From Stagnihabitans sp043738565 (GTDB lineage Bacteria; Pseudomonadota; Alphaproteobacteria; Rhodobacterales; Rhodobacteraceae), in contig JAYUGA010000181.1 of NCBI GenBank assembly GCA_043738565.1, forward strand, positions 1 through 12,745: DNA of 12,745 bases, read 5' to 3'. The translations under genes and the position numbers were made by a program. Below are positions 1 through 5,550 of the stretch, one piece after another; within the stretch, counting starts at the first letter, position 1, and every line of letters starts with the position of its first letter. The notes under the pieces are model-generated. The model had not been told where the DNA came from. It saw nothing but the letters and a program-made list of their open reading frames with translations, and did not search any database.

Positions 1-33
1 TGCGCGAAACGCAACAACCGTATCCTTCGTCAT
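1..33 (-). CDS. Possible 5' end of a leftward gene, cut by the window edge
   Basis: On the minus strand an ATG at 33 follows a good Shine-Dalgarno AAGGA (plus-strand 42-46) at a spacing of 8 bases, and the frame stays open to the window edge, reading MTKDTVVAFRA. Eleven codons are too few to identify a family. The start resembles, from memory only, N-termini of some IS256-family transposases of alphaproteobacteria. A transposase here would fit the absence of hisF after hisA, but this is a guess. The call as a gene start rests on the ribosome binding site alone. Confidence 0.4.
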   Translation of the reverse strand, partial: MTKDTVVAFRA

Positions 34-92
34 GTGGCATATCCTTTTCTCGGCAAGAACTGCGGCGCGTGAACAACGCCTTGATATGCCAC
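34..92. repeat. 10-bp inverted repeat upstream of the leftward gene
   Basis: GTGGCATATC at 34-43 is the exact reverse complement of GATATGCCAC at 83-92, with 39 bases between. The left arm lies between the Shine-Dalgarno and ATG of the leftward gene. It could be chance, an operator, or part of a mobile-element end; the sequence does not decide. Confidence 0.3.
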
Positions 93-141
93 CCAATCCA
101 ACCGTCACCAACTTTCAGCGATAGCTCGCCTGACGGATTGG

Positions 142-447
142 GTGCTGTGGATTGCCCCCGCCATCGCGGTGCGGGTCTGGGGCGGGCAGACCGTGGCCGA
201 AATGAACCCGGTGCGGCTGGTGTTGCCAGTTGTGCTGGCGTTGATCCTGCGGGTCATGCGGCGGCTGGGGTCGCGGTCTGCGCCGGTGTCCTTGGGCGTG
301 GCGGTGCCGCCCTGGCAGCATTTGCTGTTCCTGATAGCCCCGCTGATCATCGTGATCCTGGCCCCTTTGGGCTGGATGCAGGGTTGGGGCACGCAGGCCG
401 CGAACTGGGTGGTGGCGGTTGCCAGTTGCGTGTTGGCCTTGGCCTAG
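142..447 (+). CDS. Small membrane protein, unrecognised, probably decayed
   Basis: I do not recognise the family. The frame has G/C-rich third positions and codes for a hydrophobic protein: segments around WVLWIAPAIAV, LVLPVVLALIL, LLFLIAPLIIVILAPL and WVVAVASCVLALA look like four membrane helices. The only usable start in frame is GTG 142, without a clear Shine-Dalgarno; the frame is open back to 85 and the preceding residues (LTDWVLW) look coding, so the true 5' end may be lost or frame-shifted. The TAG stop at 445-447 falls inside the last helix. Reading through gives LGLLIWRAARVGSGPVL and then TAA at 499-501, which completes a helix with a basic tail. One C-to-T change of a CAG codon would explain the stop. 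I treat it as a likely pseudogene; a functional truncated 101-residue protein is possible. Confidence 0.45.
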   Translation: MLWIAPAIAVRVWGGQTVAEMNPVRLVLPVVLALILRVMRRLGSRSAPVSLGVAVPPWQHLLFLIAPLIIVILAPLGWMQGWGTQAANWVVAVASCVLALA

Positions 448-497
448 CTGGGGCTGTTGATCTGGCGGGCGGCGCGGGTCGGATCAGGCCCGGTCCT

Positions 498-603
498 CTA
501 AAGCGTGATGAGGAAAAGTGGAATCCGGTTTTCCTCATCAATCACGCGATCCCTCAACAGTGAGAGCAGGATGGCGTTTCTATCCAACCTCATCCTGCTT
601 TAG
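498..603. repeat. Double-hairpin intergenic repeat, copy 1
   Basis: A 106-bp element bounded by CTAAAGC (498-504) and GCTTTAG (597-603). It holds two imperfect palindromes. The first (503-546) pairs GCGTGAT with ATCACGC and GATGAGGAAAA with TTTTCCTCATC around a conserved AAGTGGAATCCGG core. The second (about 564-600) pairs AGCAGGATG with CATCCTGCT. Copy 2 at 1422-1526 has the same plan with different stem sequences. The right end of the element codes for the last seven residues and stop of hisA. It may fold as RNA downstream of hisA and act as a transcript end or stabiliser, which is inference. Confidence 0.85.
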
Positions 604-1311
604 GGCGGCAAGCGCCGCACCAAGATCAATCGCGCCATCATACAGCGCGCGGCCCGAAATCGCCCCGGCGATCACCCCGGTATCACGGAGCGCGATCAGG
701 TCGGCCAGGGACGACACCCCGCCCGAGGCGATGACCGGGATCGTGACCGACCGGGCGAGGGCCTCGGTCGCGGCGAGGTTCGGGCCGCCCATCGCGCCGT
801 CGCGGTCGATGTCGGTGTAGATGATGGCCGCCACGCCGGCATCTTCGAAGCTGCGGGCAAGGTCATTGGCCTGAACCGTCGTGGCGACCGCCCAGCCCCT
901 GGTGGCGACCAGCCCGTTGCGGGCGTCGATACCGACCGCGACCTGACCGGGAAAAGCCCTGGCCGCCGCGCGCACCAGTGCCGGGTTTTCCACGGCAACC
1001 GTGCCCAGGATCACCCGCGCCACCCCCTTTTCCAGCCACAGCGCGATCGTCGCCATGTCGCGGATGCCGCCGCCCAGTTGCGCCGGGACCGAGATCCGGG
1101 CCAGGATCGCCGCGACCGCCGCCGCATTGACCGGGGTGCCCGCGAAGGCACCGTTGAGGTCCACCAGATGCAGCCAGGCGCAGCCCGCCGCCTGAAACGT
1201 CGCCGCCTGCGCTGCCGGATCATCGCCAAACACGGTTGCCGCTGCCATATCGCCGCGCAAGAGCCTGACGCAGTGGCCGTCCTTCAGGTCGATGGCGGGG
1301 TAGAGGATCAT
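580..1311 (-). CDS. hisA: HisA, ProFAR isomerase (histidine biosynthesis)
   Basis: 1-(5-phosphoribosyl)-5-[(5-phosphoribosylamino)methylideneamino]imidazole-4-carboxamide isomerase, the Amadori-type step of cytosolic histidine synthesis, making PRFAR for HisF/HisH. The protein is a 243-residue (βα)8 barrel, normal for the family. It shows the opening ILYPAIDLKDG with catalytic base Asp8, LVDLNGAFAG (49-58), LGGGIR (79-84), GIDARNG with the second catalytic Asp129, TDIDRDG (166-172) and the phosphate-binding turns IASGGVS (194-200) and ISGRALY (218-224). The ATG at 1311 is chosen because the family starts exactly here and GGAG lies six bases upstream; a longer frame to 1362 adds an atypical arginine-rich leader. 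It is third in the leftward his group, 246 bp after hisH. The last seven residues (LKQDEVG) and the stop come from repeat copy 1. hisF does not follow. Confidence 0.97.
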   Translation of the reverse strand: MILYPAIDLKDGHCVRLLRGDMAAATVFGDDPAAQAATFQAAGCAWLHLVDLNGAFAGTPVNAAAVAAILARISVPAQLGGGIRDMATIALWLEKGVARVILGTVAVENPALVRAAARAFPGQVAVGIDARNGLVATRGWAVATTVQANDLARSFEDAGVAAIIYTDIDRDGAMGGPNLAATEALARSVTIPVIASGGVSSLADLIALRDTGVIAGAISGRALYDGAIDLGAALAALKQDEVG

Positions 1312-1421
1312 GCGGCGCTCCGGGGTTGCCCGTGTCTTACGGCGGTGTGGCGCGCTTGCCAAGGGTCAGGCCCCGGGTCACGCTTGCCGGGTTCGGGACC
1401 GGATTCCGGTGGCAGCGGGGA

Positions 1422-1526
1422 TTAGAGCGTGTCAGACAAAAGTGGATACCGGTTTTGTCGCCAGACACGCGACCACCAGGAATCTATAGCATGATGAGGT
1501 TTCTATCAAACATCATCATGCTATAA
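1422..1526. repeat. Double-hairpin intergenic repeat, copy 2
   Basis: A 105-bp element in the hisH-hisA gap, bounded by TTAGAGC (1422-1428) and GCTATAA (1520-1526). The first palindrome (1427-1470) pairs GCGTGTC with GACACGC and GACAAAA with TTTTGTC around the core AAGTGGATACCGG. The second (1484-1526) pairs TATAGCATGATGA with TCATCATGCTATA. Compared with copy 1 the cores are conserved while the stems differ with pairing kept. In the hisH-hisA transcript it would form two hairpins, possibly lowering hisA expression or protecting the upstream RNA (inference). The remaining 110 bp up to hisA shows nothing I can name. Confidence 0.85.
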
Positions 1527-1557
1527 GCCGGTGCGTGCCGTGCAGCCACCCTGCCGG

Positions 1558-2196
1558 TCACGGTTTCCACGTCAGGAAATTGGCAATCAGCCGCAATCCC
1601 GGGCCTTGCGACTTTTCCGGGTGGAACTGGGTGCCCACCATCGTATCGCGCCCGATGATGGCGGTGACCGCCCCGGCATAATCGACATGGGCCAGCCGGT
1701 GCGCCGGGTTTTCGACGCGAAACTGGTAGGAATGCACGAAATAGGCGTGATCGCCGGTCCTGAGGCCAGCCAGAACCGGATGCGGCTGGTCGATCACCAG
1801 ATCGTTCCAGCCCATATGCGGCACTTTCAGCGCCGGGTTTTGCGGCGCGATCCGCACCACCTCGCCCGGTATCCAGCCAAAGCCCGGCGTATCGTGATAC
1901 TCCCGCCCCCAACCGGCCATCATCTGCATGCCGACGCAGATGCCCAGGAAGGGCCGGGCGCTGCTGGTGACCGCCTCTTCGATCGCCTCGAACAGCCCGC
2001 CATATGCGCCCAAAGCGCGACGGCAGGCCGGGAAGGCGCCATCGCCCGGCAGCACGATCCGGTCGGCGCGGGCGACATCTTCGGGCCGCGAGGTGACGAG
2101 GATCTGGCCCGCATCCGCCTCGGCCGCCATGCGCTGAAACGCCTTTTCGGCGGAGTGCAGATTGCCGCTGTCATAATCGACGAGGACGGTCAGCAT
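1558..2196 (-). CDS. hisH: HisH, glutaminase subunit of IGP synthase
   Basis: Class I glutamine amidotransferase that releases ammonia from glutamine and channels it to HisF, giving imidazole glycerol phosphate and AICAR. The 212-residue protein is of normal size. It begins TVLVDYDSGNLHS, has the oxyanion-strand motif LPGDGAF (49-55), the nucleophile Cys87 in LGICVGMQ, and the triad partners His192 and Glu194 in TQFHPEKSQ, plus HMGWN (127-131) and YFVHSY (152-157), which face the HisF interface. The ATG at 2196 is chosen because it opens the family-typical first strand; AAAGG lies nine bases upstream, a modest ribosome site. The open frame continues up to 2340 but overlaps hisB and is not conserved-looking. 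It is 70 bp after hisB and probably co-transcribed. Its partner HisF is not in the window. Confidence 0.97.
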   Translation of the reverse strand: MLTVLVDYDSGNLHSAEKAFQRMAAEADAGQILVTSRPEDVARADRIVLPGDGAFPACRRALGAYGGLFEAIEEAVTSSARPFLGICVGMQMMAGWGREYHDTPGFGWIPGEVVRIAPQNPALKVPHMGWNDLVIDQPHPVLAGLRTGDHAYFVHSYQFRVENPAHRLAHVDYAGAVTAIIGRDTMVGTQFHPEKSQGPGLRLIANFLTWKP

Positions 2197-2229
2197 GATG
2201 GCGGGCCTTTGCGCGGGTTTTGAGGGCGA

Positions 2230-2262
2230 GGCCTCCGGCGGGGATATTTGGGGACAGAAAAT
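2230..2262. repeat. Rhodobacteraceae-type intergenic motif (GGGATATTTG), copy A
   Basis: The hisB-hisH gap is filled by a stretch reading, on the plus strand, GCCTCCGGCGGGGATATTTG followed by GGGACAGAAAA. The core GGGATATTTG recurs, on the minus strand, at 9216-9225 downstream of the MFS gene. Such strings next to gene ends are, from memory, very common in Rhodobacter and relatives. Its function is unknown to me. Confidence 0.5.
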
Positions 2263-2266
2263 ACGG

Positions 2267-2854
2267 TCAGAGCGCGCCTTTGGTGGAGGGGACCGCCCCG
2301 GCTGAACGCGGGTCGGGTTCCACGGCTTGGCGCAGGGCACCGGCCAAAGCCTTGAACGCGGCCTCGGCGATGTGGTGGCTGTTCAGGCCGTGCTTGAGGT
2401 CGATGTGCAGGGTGATGCCGCCATGGGTGCTGAGCGCCTGAAAGAATTCGCGGACCAGTTCGGTGTCGAAGCTGCCGATCCTCGGGGTCGGGAAGGCCAG
2501 GTTGCAGACGAGGTAAGGCCGCGCCGACAGGTCCAGCGCACAGGCGACCTGCGCGTCATCCATCGCCAGCGTGAAATGGCCATAGCGCCGGATGCCGCGC
2601 TTGTCGCCCAGGGCTTTGGTCAGCGCCTGACCGAGAGCGATGCCGCAATCTTCGACGGTGTGGTGGTCGTCGATGTGCAAGTCGCCTTTGGCTGCGACAG
2701 TCATGTCGATCAGCGAATGCCGCGCCAACTGGTCGAGCATGTGGTCGAAGAACCCGACGCCGGTTGCCGCCCTCGACTGGCCGCTGCCGTCGAGATTGAC
2801 CGTGACCGAGATTTCCGTCTCGGCGGTCTTACGGGTGATCGTGGCCTCGCGCAT
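2267..2854 (-). CDS. hisB: HisB, imidazoleglycerol-phosphate dehydratase
   Basis: Manganese enzyme that dehydrates imidazole glycerol phosphate to imidazole acetol phosphate, the step after HisF/HisH; the family forms 24-mers in the cytosol. The 195-residue protein is the usual length of the monofunctional enzyme, with no fused histidinol phosphatase. Both family signatures are present: DLHIDDHHTVEDCGIALG (58-75) and LKHGLNSHHIAEAAFKALA (153-171), whose histidines and glutamates bind the two metals. FFDHML (35-40) and the C-terminal VPSTKG (188-193) are also typical. The start at 2854 has a strong AAGGGAG six bases upstream. It is the first gene of the leftward his group and lies divergent from the esterase; a plausible promoter sits just upstream at 2880-2908. 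Confidence 0.98.
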   Translation of the reverse strand: MREATITRKTAETEISVTVNLDGSGQSRAATGVGFFDHMLDQLARHSLIDMTVAAKGDLHIDDHHTVEDCGIALGQALTKALGDKRGIRRYGHFTLAMDDAQVACALDLSARPYLVCNLAFPTPRIGSFDTELVREFFQALSTHGGITLHIDLKHGLNSHHIAEAAFKALAGALRQAVEPDPRSAGAVPSTKGAL

Positions 2855-2879
2855 CGGGTTCTCCCTTCGTGATGGCTGC

Positions 2880-2908
2880 CTTATAGGGGCGGCGGCGCGA
2901 TATGGAAA
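2880..2908 (-). promoter_or_regulatory. Predicted hisB promoter
   Basis: On the minus strand, a -35-like TTTCCA (2903-2908) and a -10-like TATAAG (2880-2885) are separated by exactly 17 bases, giving a leader of about 20 bases before the hisB start. Matches to the sigma-70 consensus are 4/6 and 5/6. No leader peptide or attenuator fits in so short a leader. Confidence 0.45.
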
Positions 2909-2961
2909 GCGGTGGTAACTTCGGGCCGCGCCGGGTTAACTGCGCCAGACCGGAGGATTCC

Positions 2962-3915
2962 ATGCCCTTTCCCGACCTTTGGCCCGATCAGGTGGCCAGC
3001 TATCGTTCCAGCGCCACAGCGCCCGCCGATTTCGCCGACTTTTGGGCGCAAACCTTGGCAGAGCTGCGCAGTCATCCGTTGCAGGCCCGCTTTACCCCGG
3101 TGGCTGCTGGCTTGTCGGTGTTCGATGTCTATGACGTCAGTTTTGCGGGCTTTGGCGGACAGGAGGTGAAGGGCTGGTTCATTGCCCCCAGGGGCGGTGT
3201 GGCAGAGTGTGTGGTCAAGTTCATCGGCTATAGTGGTGGTCGCGGCTTTGCGCATGAACATCTGTTCTGGCCCGCCACCGGGCGGGCGGTGCTGGTGATG
3301 GATACGCGGGGGCAGGGGGCCGGCTGGGCGGTGGGGGCGACCCCGGATCCGGTCGGGTCGGAACCGTCACAGGCGGGCTTTATGACCAAGGGTATCGGCG
3401 CGAAAGAAACCTATTTCTACCGCCGGGTCTATGCCGATGCCGTCCGTGCCGTCGAAGCTGCCCGCAGCTTTCCCGGCGTGGACCTTTCCCGCGTCGCAGT
3501 CTGCGGCGGCTCGCAAGGCGGCGGGATCAGTCTGGCCGTCGCGGGTCTGCTGCCCGACCTGCTGGCGGTGCTGCCCGATGTGCCGTATCTGTGCGATTTC
3601 GCCCGGTCGATCGTCGTGGCCAGCCGCGACCCCTATCTGGAGATTGCCCGCTATCTTTCGATCCACCGCGACAAGGAAGCCAGCGCCCTGCACACCCTGT
3701 CCTATTTCGACGGGATCCATTTCGCGGCCCGCGCCCGCGCCCCGGCGCTGTTTTCGGTCGCCCTGATGGACACGATCTGCCCGCCGTCCTCGGTCTACGC
3801 CGCCTATAACGCCTATGCCGGGACCAAAGAGATGGCGTCCTACACCTACAACGACCATGAAGGCGGCGGCCCGTTTCAGGAACGGCGGCAACTGGACTGG
3901 CTCGCAGCCAGATAA
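2962..3915 (+). CDS. CE7-family acetyl esterase (acetylxylan esterase / cephalosporin C deacetylase type)
   Basis: Alpha/beta hydrolase that removes acetyl groups from small acetylated sugars or similar compounds; the real substrate cannot be told from sequence. The 317-residue length and motif order match carbohydrate esterase family 7: the family-specific RGQG (116-119), nucleophile Ser184 in CGGSQGGG, catalytic Asp270 in ALMDTICPPS and catalytic His299 in NDHEGGG, near the end. No signal peptide is visible, so it should be cytosolic, as for other CE7 enzymes. The ATG at 2962 is chosen over an upstream in-frame ATG at 2902 because GGAGGA lies four bases ahead and MPFPDLWPDQ is a typical start for the family. 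It is a single-gene unit: divergent from hisB and closed by a hairpin terminator at 3919. Confidence 0.93.
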   Translation: MPFPDLWPDQVASYRSSATAPADFADFWAQTLAELRSHPLQARFTPVAAGLSVFDVYDVSFAGFGGQEVKGWFIAPRGGVAECVVKFIGYSGGRGFAHEHLFWPATGRAVLVMDTRGQGAGWAVGATPDPVGSEPSQAGFMTKGIGAKETYFYRRVYADAVRAVEAARSFPGVDLSRVAVCGGSQGGGISLAVAGLLPDLLAVLPDVPYLCDFARSIVVASRDPYLEIARYLSIHRDKEASALHTLSYFDGIHFAARARAPALFSVALMDTICPPSSVYAAYNAYAGTKEMASYTYNDHEGGGPFQERRQLDWLAAR

Positions 3916-3918
3916 GCC

Positions 3919-3947
3919 AAAGGCCGCGCCCTGCGGCACGGCCTTTT
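3919..3947. terminator. Bidirectional hairpin terminator between esterase and tRNA-Gly
   Basis: AAAGGCCGCGCC (3919-3930) and GGCACGGCCTTT (3935-3946) form a 12-bp stem with a four-base loop, followed by a short T run. On the minus strand the single C-A mismatch becomes a G-U pair, so the hairpin is best formed in the tRNA transcript. It begins 4 bases after the esterase stop and 5 bases past the tRNA CCA end, so it serves both converging units. Confidence 0.85.
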
Positions 3948-3950
3948 GAC

Positions 3951-4025
3951 TGGAGCGGGCGAAGGGATTCGAACCCTCGACCCTAACCTTGGCAAGGTTA
4001 TGCTCTACCCCTGAGCTACGCCCGC
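3951..4025 (-). tRNA. tRNA-Gly, anticodon GCC (copy 1)
   Basis: A complete 75-base cloverleaf on the minus strand, CCA included. The acceptor stem pairs GCGGGCG with CGCCCGC, the D stem GCTC with GAGC, the anticodon stem TAACC with GGTTA around TTGCCAA, and the T arm carries TTCGAAT. Anticodon GCC reads GGC and GGU glycine codons. The discriminator is T and CCA is encoded. It is identical to the copy at 5409-5483. Confidence 0.98.
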
Positions 4026-4038
4026 ACTCCGTGACGGT

Positions 4039-4067
4039 CTGTTATCGCATGGGGCGCGATAGGGCAA
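4039..4067 (-). promoter_or_regulatory. Predicted promoter of tRNA-Gly copy 1
   Basis: On the minus strand TTGCCC (4062-4067) and TAACAG (4039-4044) are 17 bases apart and end about 13 bases before the mature tRNA. The spacing is right; the -10 match is weak. The tetR stop codon (4075) is only a few bases upstream, so read-through from tetR is also possible. Confidence 0.35.
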
Positions 4068-4074
4068 GCGGGTT

Positions 4075-4668
4075 TCAGGGCTTCTGATCGCCGATCAGGC
4101 GGCGCAGCAGATCGGCGAAGGCGGGCAGGTTGGTGAAGCGTCGGCTTTGGCCGTCGGGCTGGTTGAAGCCCAGCAGCGCATAGCCGTGGACCAGTGACCA
4201 GACGGCAATCTCCAGCGGTTCATCCTCGCGGGCTTCGGCGGCGGCGAAGGGCAGGCAGGCGTCGCGCAGGATCAGATAGGCGCGCGACGAGGCTTCGCGC
4301 AGGGCGGGATCGGCGCGGTCCACCTCGGCACTGACGAACATCAGATGAAAGACACCGGCGTGGTGCCGGGCGAAGTCGAGATAGCCGGTGCAGATGCCAT
4401 TCAGGCGGGCGAAGGGGTCAGGGCCTGCGGCGTCGCGCACGGTTTCCATCGCGTCGGAGAACTGGCGAAAGGCGCGGGAGGTGATCGCAGTCAGAAGGCC
4501 GGGCAGGCCGCCAAAATGATGGGCAGGGGCGGAATGCGAGACGCCCGCGCGGGCGGCGGCGCGGCGCAGGGTCAGCCCCGCAATGCCGCCTTCGGTCAGC
4601 AGTTGCATCGCCGCCACGATCAGGGCTTCGCGCAAATTGCCGTGGTGGTGCGGGGCGGGCTGGTCCAT
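4075..4668 (-). CDS. TetR-family transcriptional regulator
   Basis: A 197-residue DNA-binding repressor of TetR type. The N-terminal helix-turn-helix lies at about 33-54 (LTLRRAAARAGVSHSAPAHHF), preceded by the usual first helix ALIVAAMQLLTEGG. The C-terminal ligand half (about 80-190) includes FARHHAGVFHLMF and LEIAVWSLVHGYALL, resembling the WHG-type TetR C-terminal domain; the ligand is unknown. The start at 4668 has a GAGGGG close upstream. It is divergent from the DUF2306-type membrane gene, with 82 bp between starts, and two copies of a 13-bp palindrome in that gap are the obvious operators. It therefore probably represses itself and the membrane gene. It reads in the same direction as tRNA-Gly copy 1. 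Confidence 0.92.
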   Translation of the reverse strand: MDQPAPHHHGNLREALIVAAMQLLTEGGIAGLTLRRAAARAGVSHSAPAHHFGGLPGLLTAITSRAFRQFSDAMETVRDAAGPDPFARLNGICTGYLDFARHHAGVFHLMFVSAEVDRADPALREASSRAYLILRDACLPFAAAEAREDEPLEIAVWSLVHGYALLGFNQPDGQSRRFTNLPAFADLLRRLIGDQKP

Positions 4669-4689
4669 GCGCCCCTCTGCAGACTTATT

Positions 4690-4702
4690 TTGACAGTGTC
4701 AA
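4690..4702. promoter_or_regulatory. Predicted TetR operator 1 (perfect palindrome)
   Basis: TTGACAGTGTCAA is a perfect inverted repeat of two six-base arms around one base. It lies 22 bases upstream of the tetR start, where bound repressor would block the tetR promoter. Its left arm TTGACA equals the -35 consensus, so operator and promoter may overlap. Confidence 0.65.
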
Positions 4703-4727
4703 GATCGCATGGCATTCAAGCGTAATC

Positions 4728-4740
4728 TTTACACTGTCAA
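4728..4740. promoter_or_regulatory. Predicted TetR operator 2
   Basis: TTTACACTGTCAA matches operator 1 at all but one arm position (plus the central base). It ends next to the AAGGAGG ribosome binding site of the membrane gene. Centre-to-centre distance to operator 1 is 38 bases, close to whole helical turns. Confidence 0.65.
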
Positions 4741-4750
4741 GGAGGTTGCC

Positions 4751-5365
4751 ATGACGCTCCAGCGCCTGTGGTATGCGACGTTTGCTCTGTTGTCCGTCCT
4801 GATCGCGCTGGTCTCGGCCCGCGCCTATTTCCTGCCGCTGCCGCTGGTGATGCCCGACATGGCGCATTATGCCGCCCTGGTGCCGCTGCCGCTGTGGGGC
4901 CATCTGGTATTCGGGCCCCTGGCCCTGGTGCTGGCCCCGTTCCAGTTTGCCACACGCCTGCGTGCCAAAAGGCCGCGCCTGCACCGGGCGACCGGCTATG
5001 TTTACGCCGGGTCGATCCTGCTGGCGGCACTGTCGAGCCTGTCCTTGCTGCCGCAGTTCGCAGGCACGACCTGGGCGCTGACCGGCTTTCTGGTCTTGGC
5101 GGTCCTGTGGATCGGCTGTACCGCCACGGGGATCATGCTGGCGATCCGGCACCGGACCGCGCGGCACCGGGTCTGGATGCTGCGTTCGGTAGCACTTACC
5201 TTCGCGGCCGTGACGCTGCGGGTGATGATGGCGCCGATGATGGCCGCGGGCTGGACGGTGCTGCAAACCTATGACGTGACCGCCTGGGCGAGCTGGCTGA
5301 TCAATCTGGCGGTGGTGGAGGTTTATCTGCGCCGTGGCGCGTTCCGCAGGATGCGCCTCGCCTGA
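4751..5365 (+). CDS. DUF2306-type multipass membrane protein
   Basis: A 204-residue inner-membrane protein of unknown biochemical role. Hydrophobic stretches suggest about six to seven membrane helices (roughly 7-27, 47-66, 83-101, 108-131, 146-166, 176-193). The family-like features are a helix-connecting LHRATGYVYAG (77-87) and ARHRVWMLRSVALTFAAVTLR (137-157), with conserved His and Arg typical of DUF2306 proteins. The ATG at 4751 is chosen because AAGGAGG lies five bases upstream; an in-frame ATG at 4709 would run through the operator and has no ribosome site. It is divergent from tetR and very likely its target. A hairpin at 5371 ends the unit before tRNA-Gly copy 2. Assignment to DUF2306 is from motif memory; function is not inferred. 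Confidence 0.82.
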   Translation: MTLQRLWYATFALLSVLIALVSARAYFLPLPLVMPDMAHYAALVPLPLWGHLVFGPLALVLAPFQFATRLRAKRPRLHRATGYVYAGSILLAALSSLSLLPQFAGTTWALTGFLVLAVLWIGCTATGIMLAIRHRTARHRVWMLRSVALTFAAVTLRVMMAPMMAAGWTVLQTYDVTAWASWLINLAVVEVYLRRGAFRRMRLA

Positions 5366-5370
5366 AACGC

Positions 5371-5396
5371 AAAAGGCTTCCGCAGAGGGAACCTTT
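5371..5396. terminator. Hairpin terminator between DUF2306 gene and tRNA-Gly copy 2
   Basis: AAAAGGCTTCC and GGGAACCTTT form an imperfect stem around a CGCAGA-type loop, 5 bases after the DUF2306 stop. On the minus strand it reads AAAGGTTCC ... GGAAGCCTTTT, ending in a T run, so it also fits as terminator of tRNA-Gly copy 2. Its placement mirrors the hairpin at 3919. Confidence 0.65.
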
Positions 5397-5408
5397 CAGC
5401 ATTCCGAT

Positions 5409-5483
5409 TGGAGCGGGCGAAGGGATTCGAACCCTCGACCCTAACCTTGGCAAGGTTATGCTCTACCCCTGAGCTACGCCCGC
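5409..5483 (-). tRNA. tRNA-Gly, anticodon GCC (copy 2)
   Basis: Base-for-base identical to the tRNA at 3951-4025 over all 75 positions including the encoded CCA: same acceptor, D, anticodon (GCC) and T arms. It has its own predicted promoter, TTGCGT (5524-5529) and TAAATG (5501-5506) 17 bases apart on the minus strand, different in sequence from that of copy 1. Confidence 0.98.
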
Positions 5484-5500
5484 ACCGTTCGGATGGGCGG

Positions 5501-5529
5501 CATTTAGGCAAGGCGAAGGGCCAACGCAA
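5501..5529 (-). promoter_or_regulatory. Predicted promoter of tRNA-Gly copy 2
   Basis: TTGCGT and TAAATG with a 17-base spacer on the minus strand, ending about 17 bases before the tRNA. It lies downstream of the pyc end and its hairpins, consistent with a separate unit. Confidence 0.4.
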
Positions 5530-5550
5530 GCCAAAACACAGCGCGGCCCC

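Noticed and set aside
1312..1362. Longer N-terminus for hisA
   Set aside because: It adds an arginine-rich leader foreign to the family, while ATG 1311 has a ribosome site and the family start.
498..1526. CRISPR array
   Set aside because: Only two diverged palindromic copies almost 1 kb apart with genes between; no regular repeat-spacer pattern.
2855..2961. Histidine leader peptide or attenuator
   Set aside because: The predicted leader is about 20 bases and there is no short ORF with a run of His codons.
3951..5483. tRNA-bounded genomic island with attachment sites
   Set aside because: No integrase or phage gene lies between the tRNAs, and the cargo has base composition like its neighbours; duplicate tRNAs alone do not prove integration.
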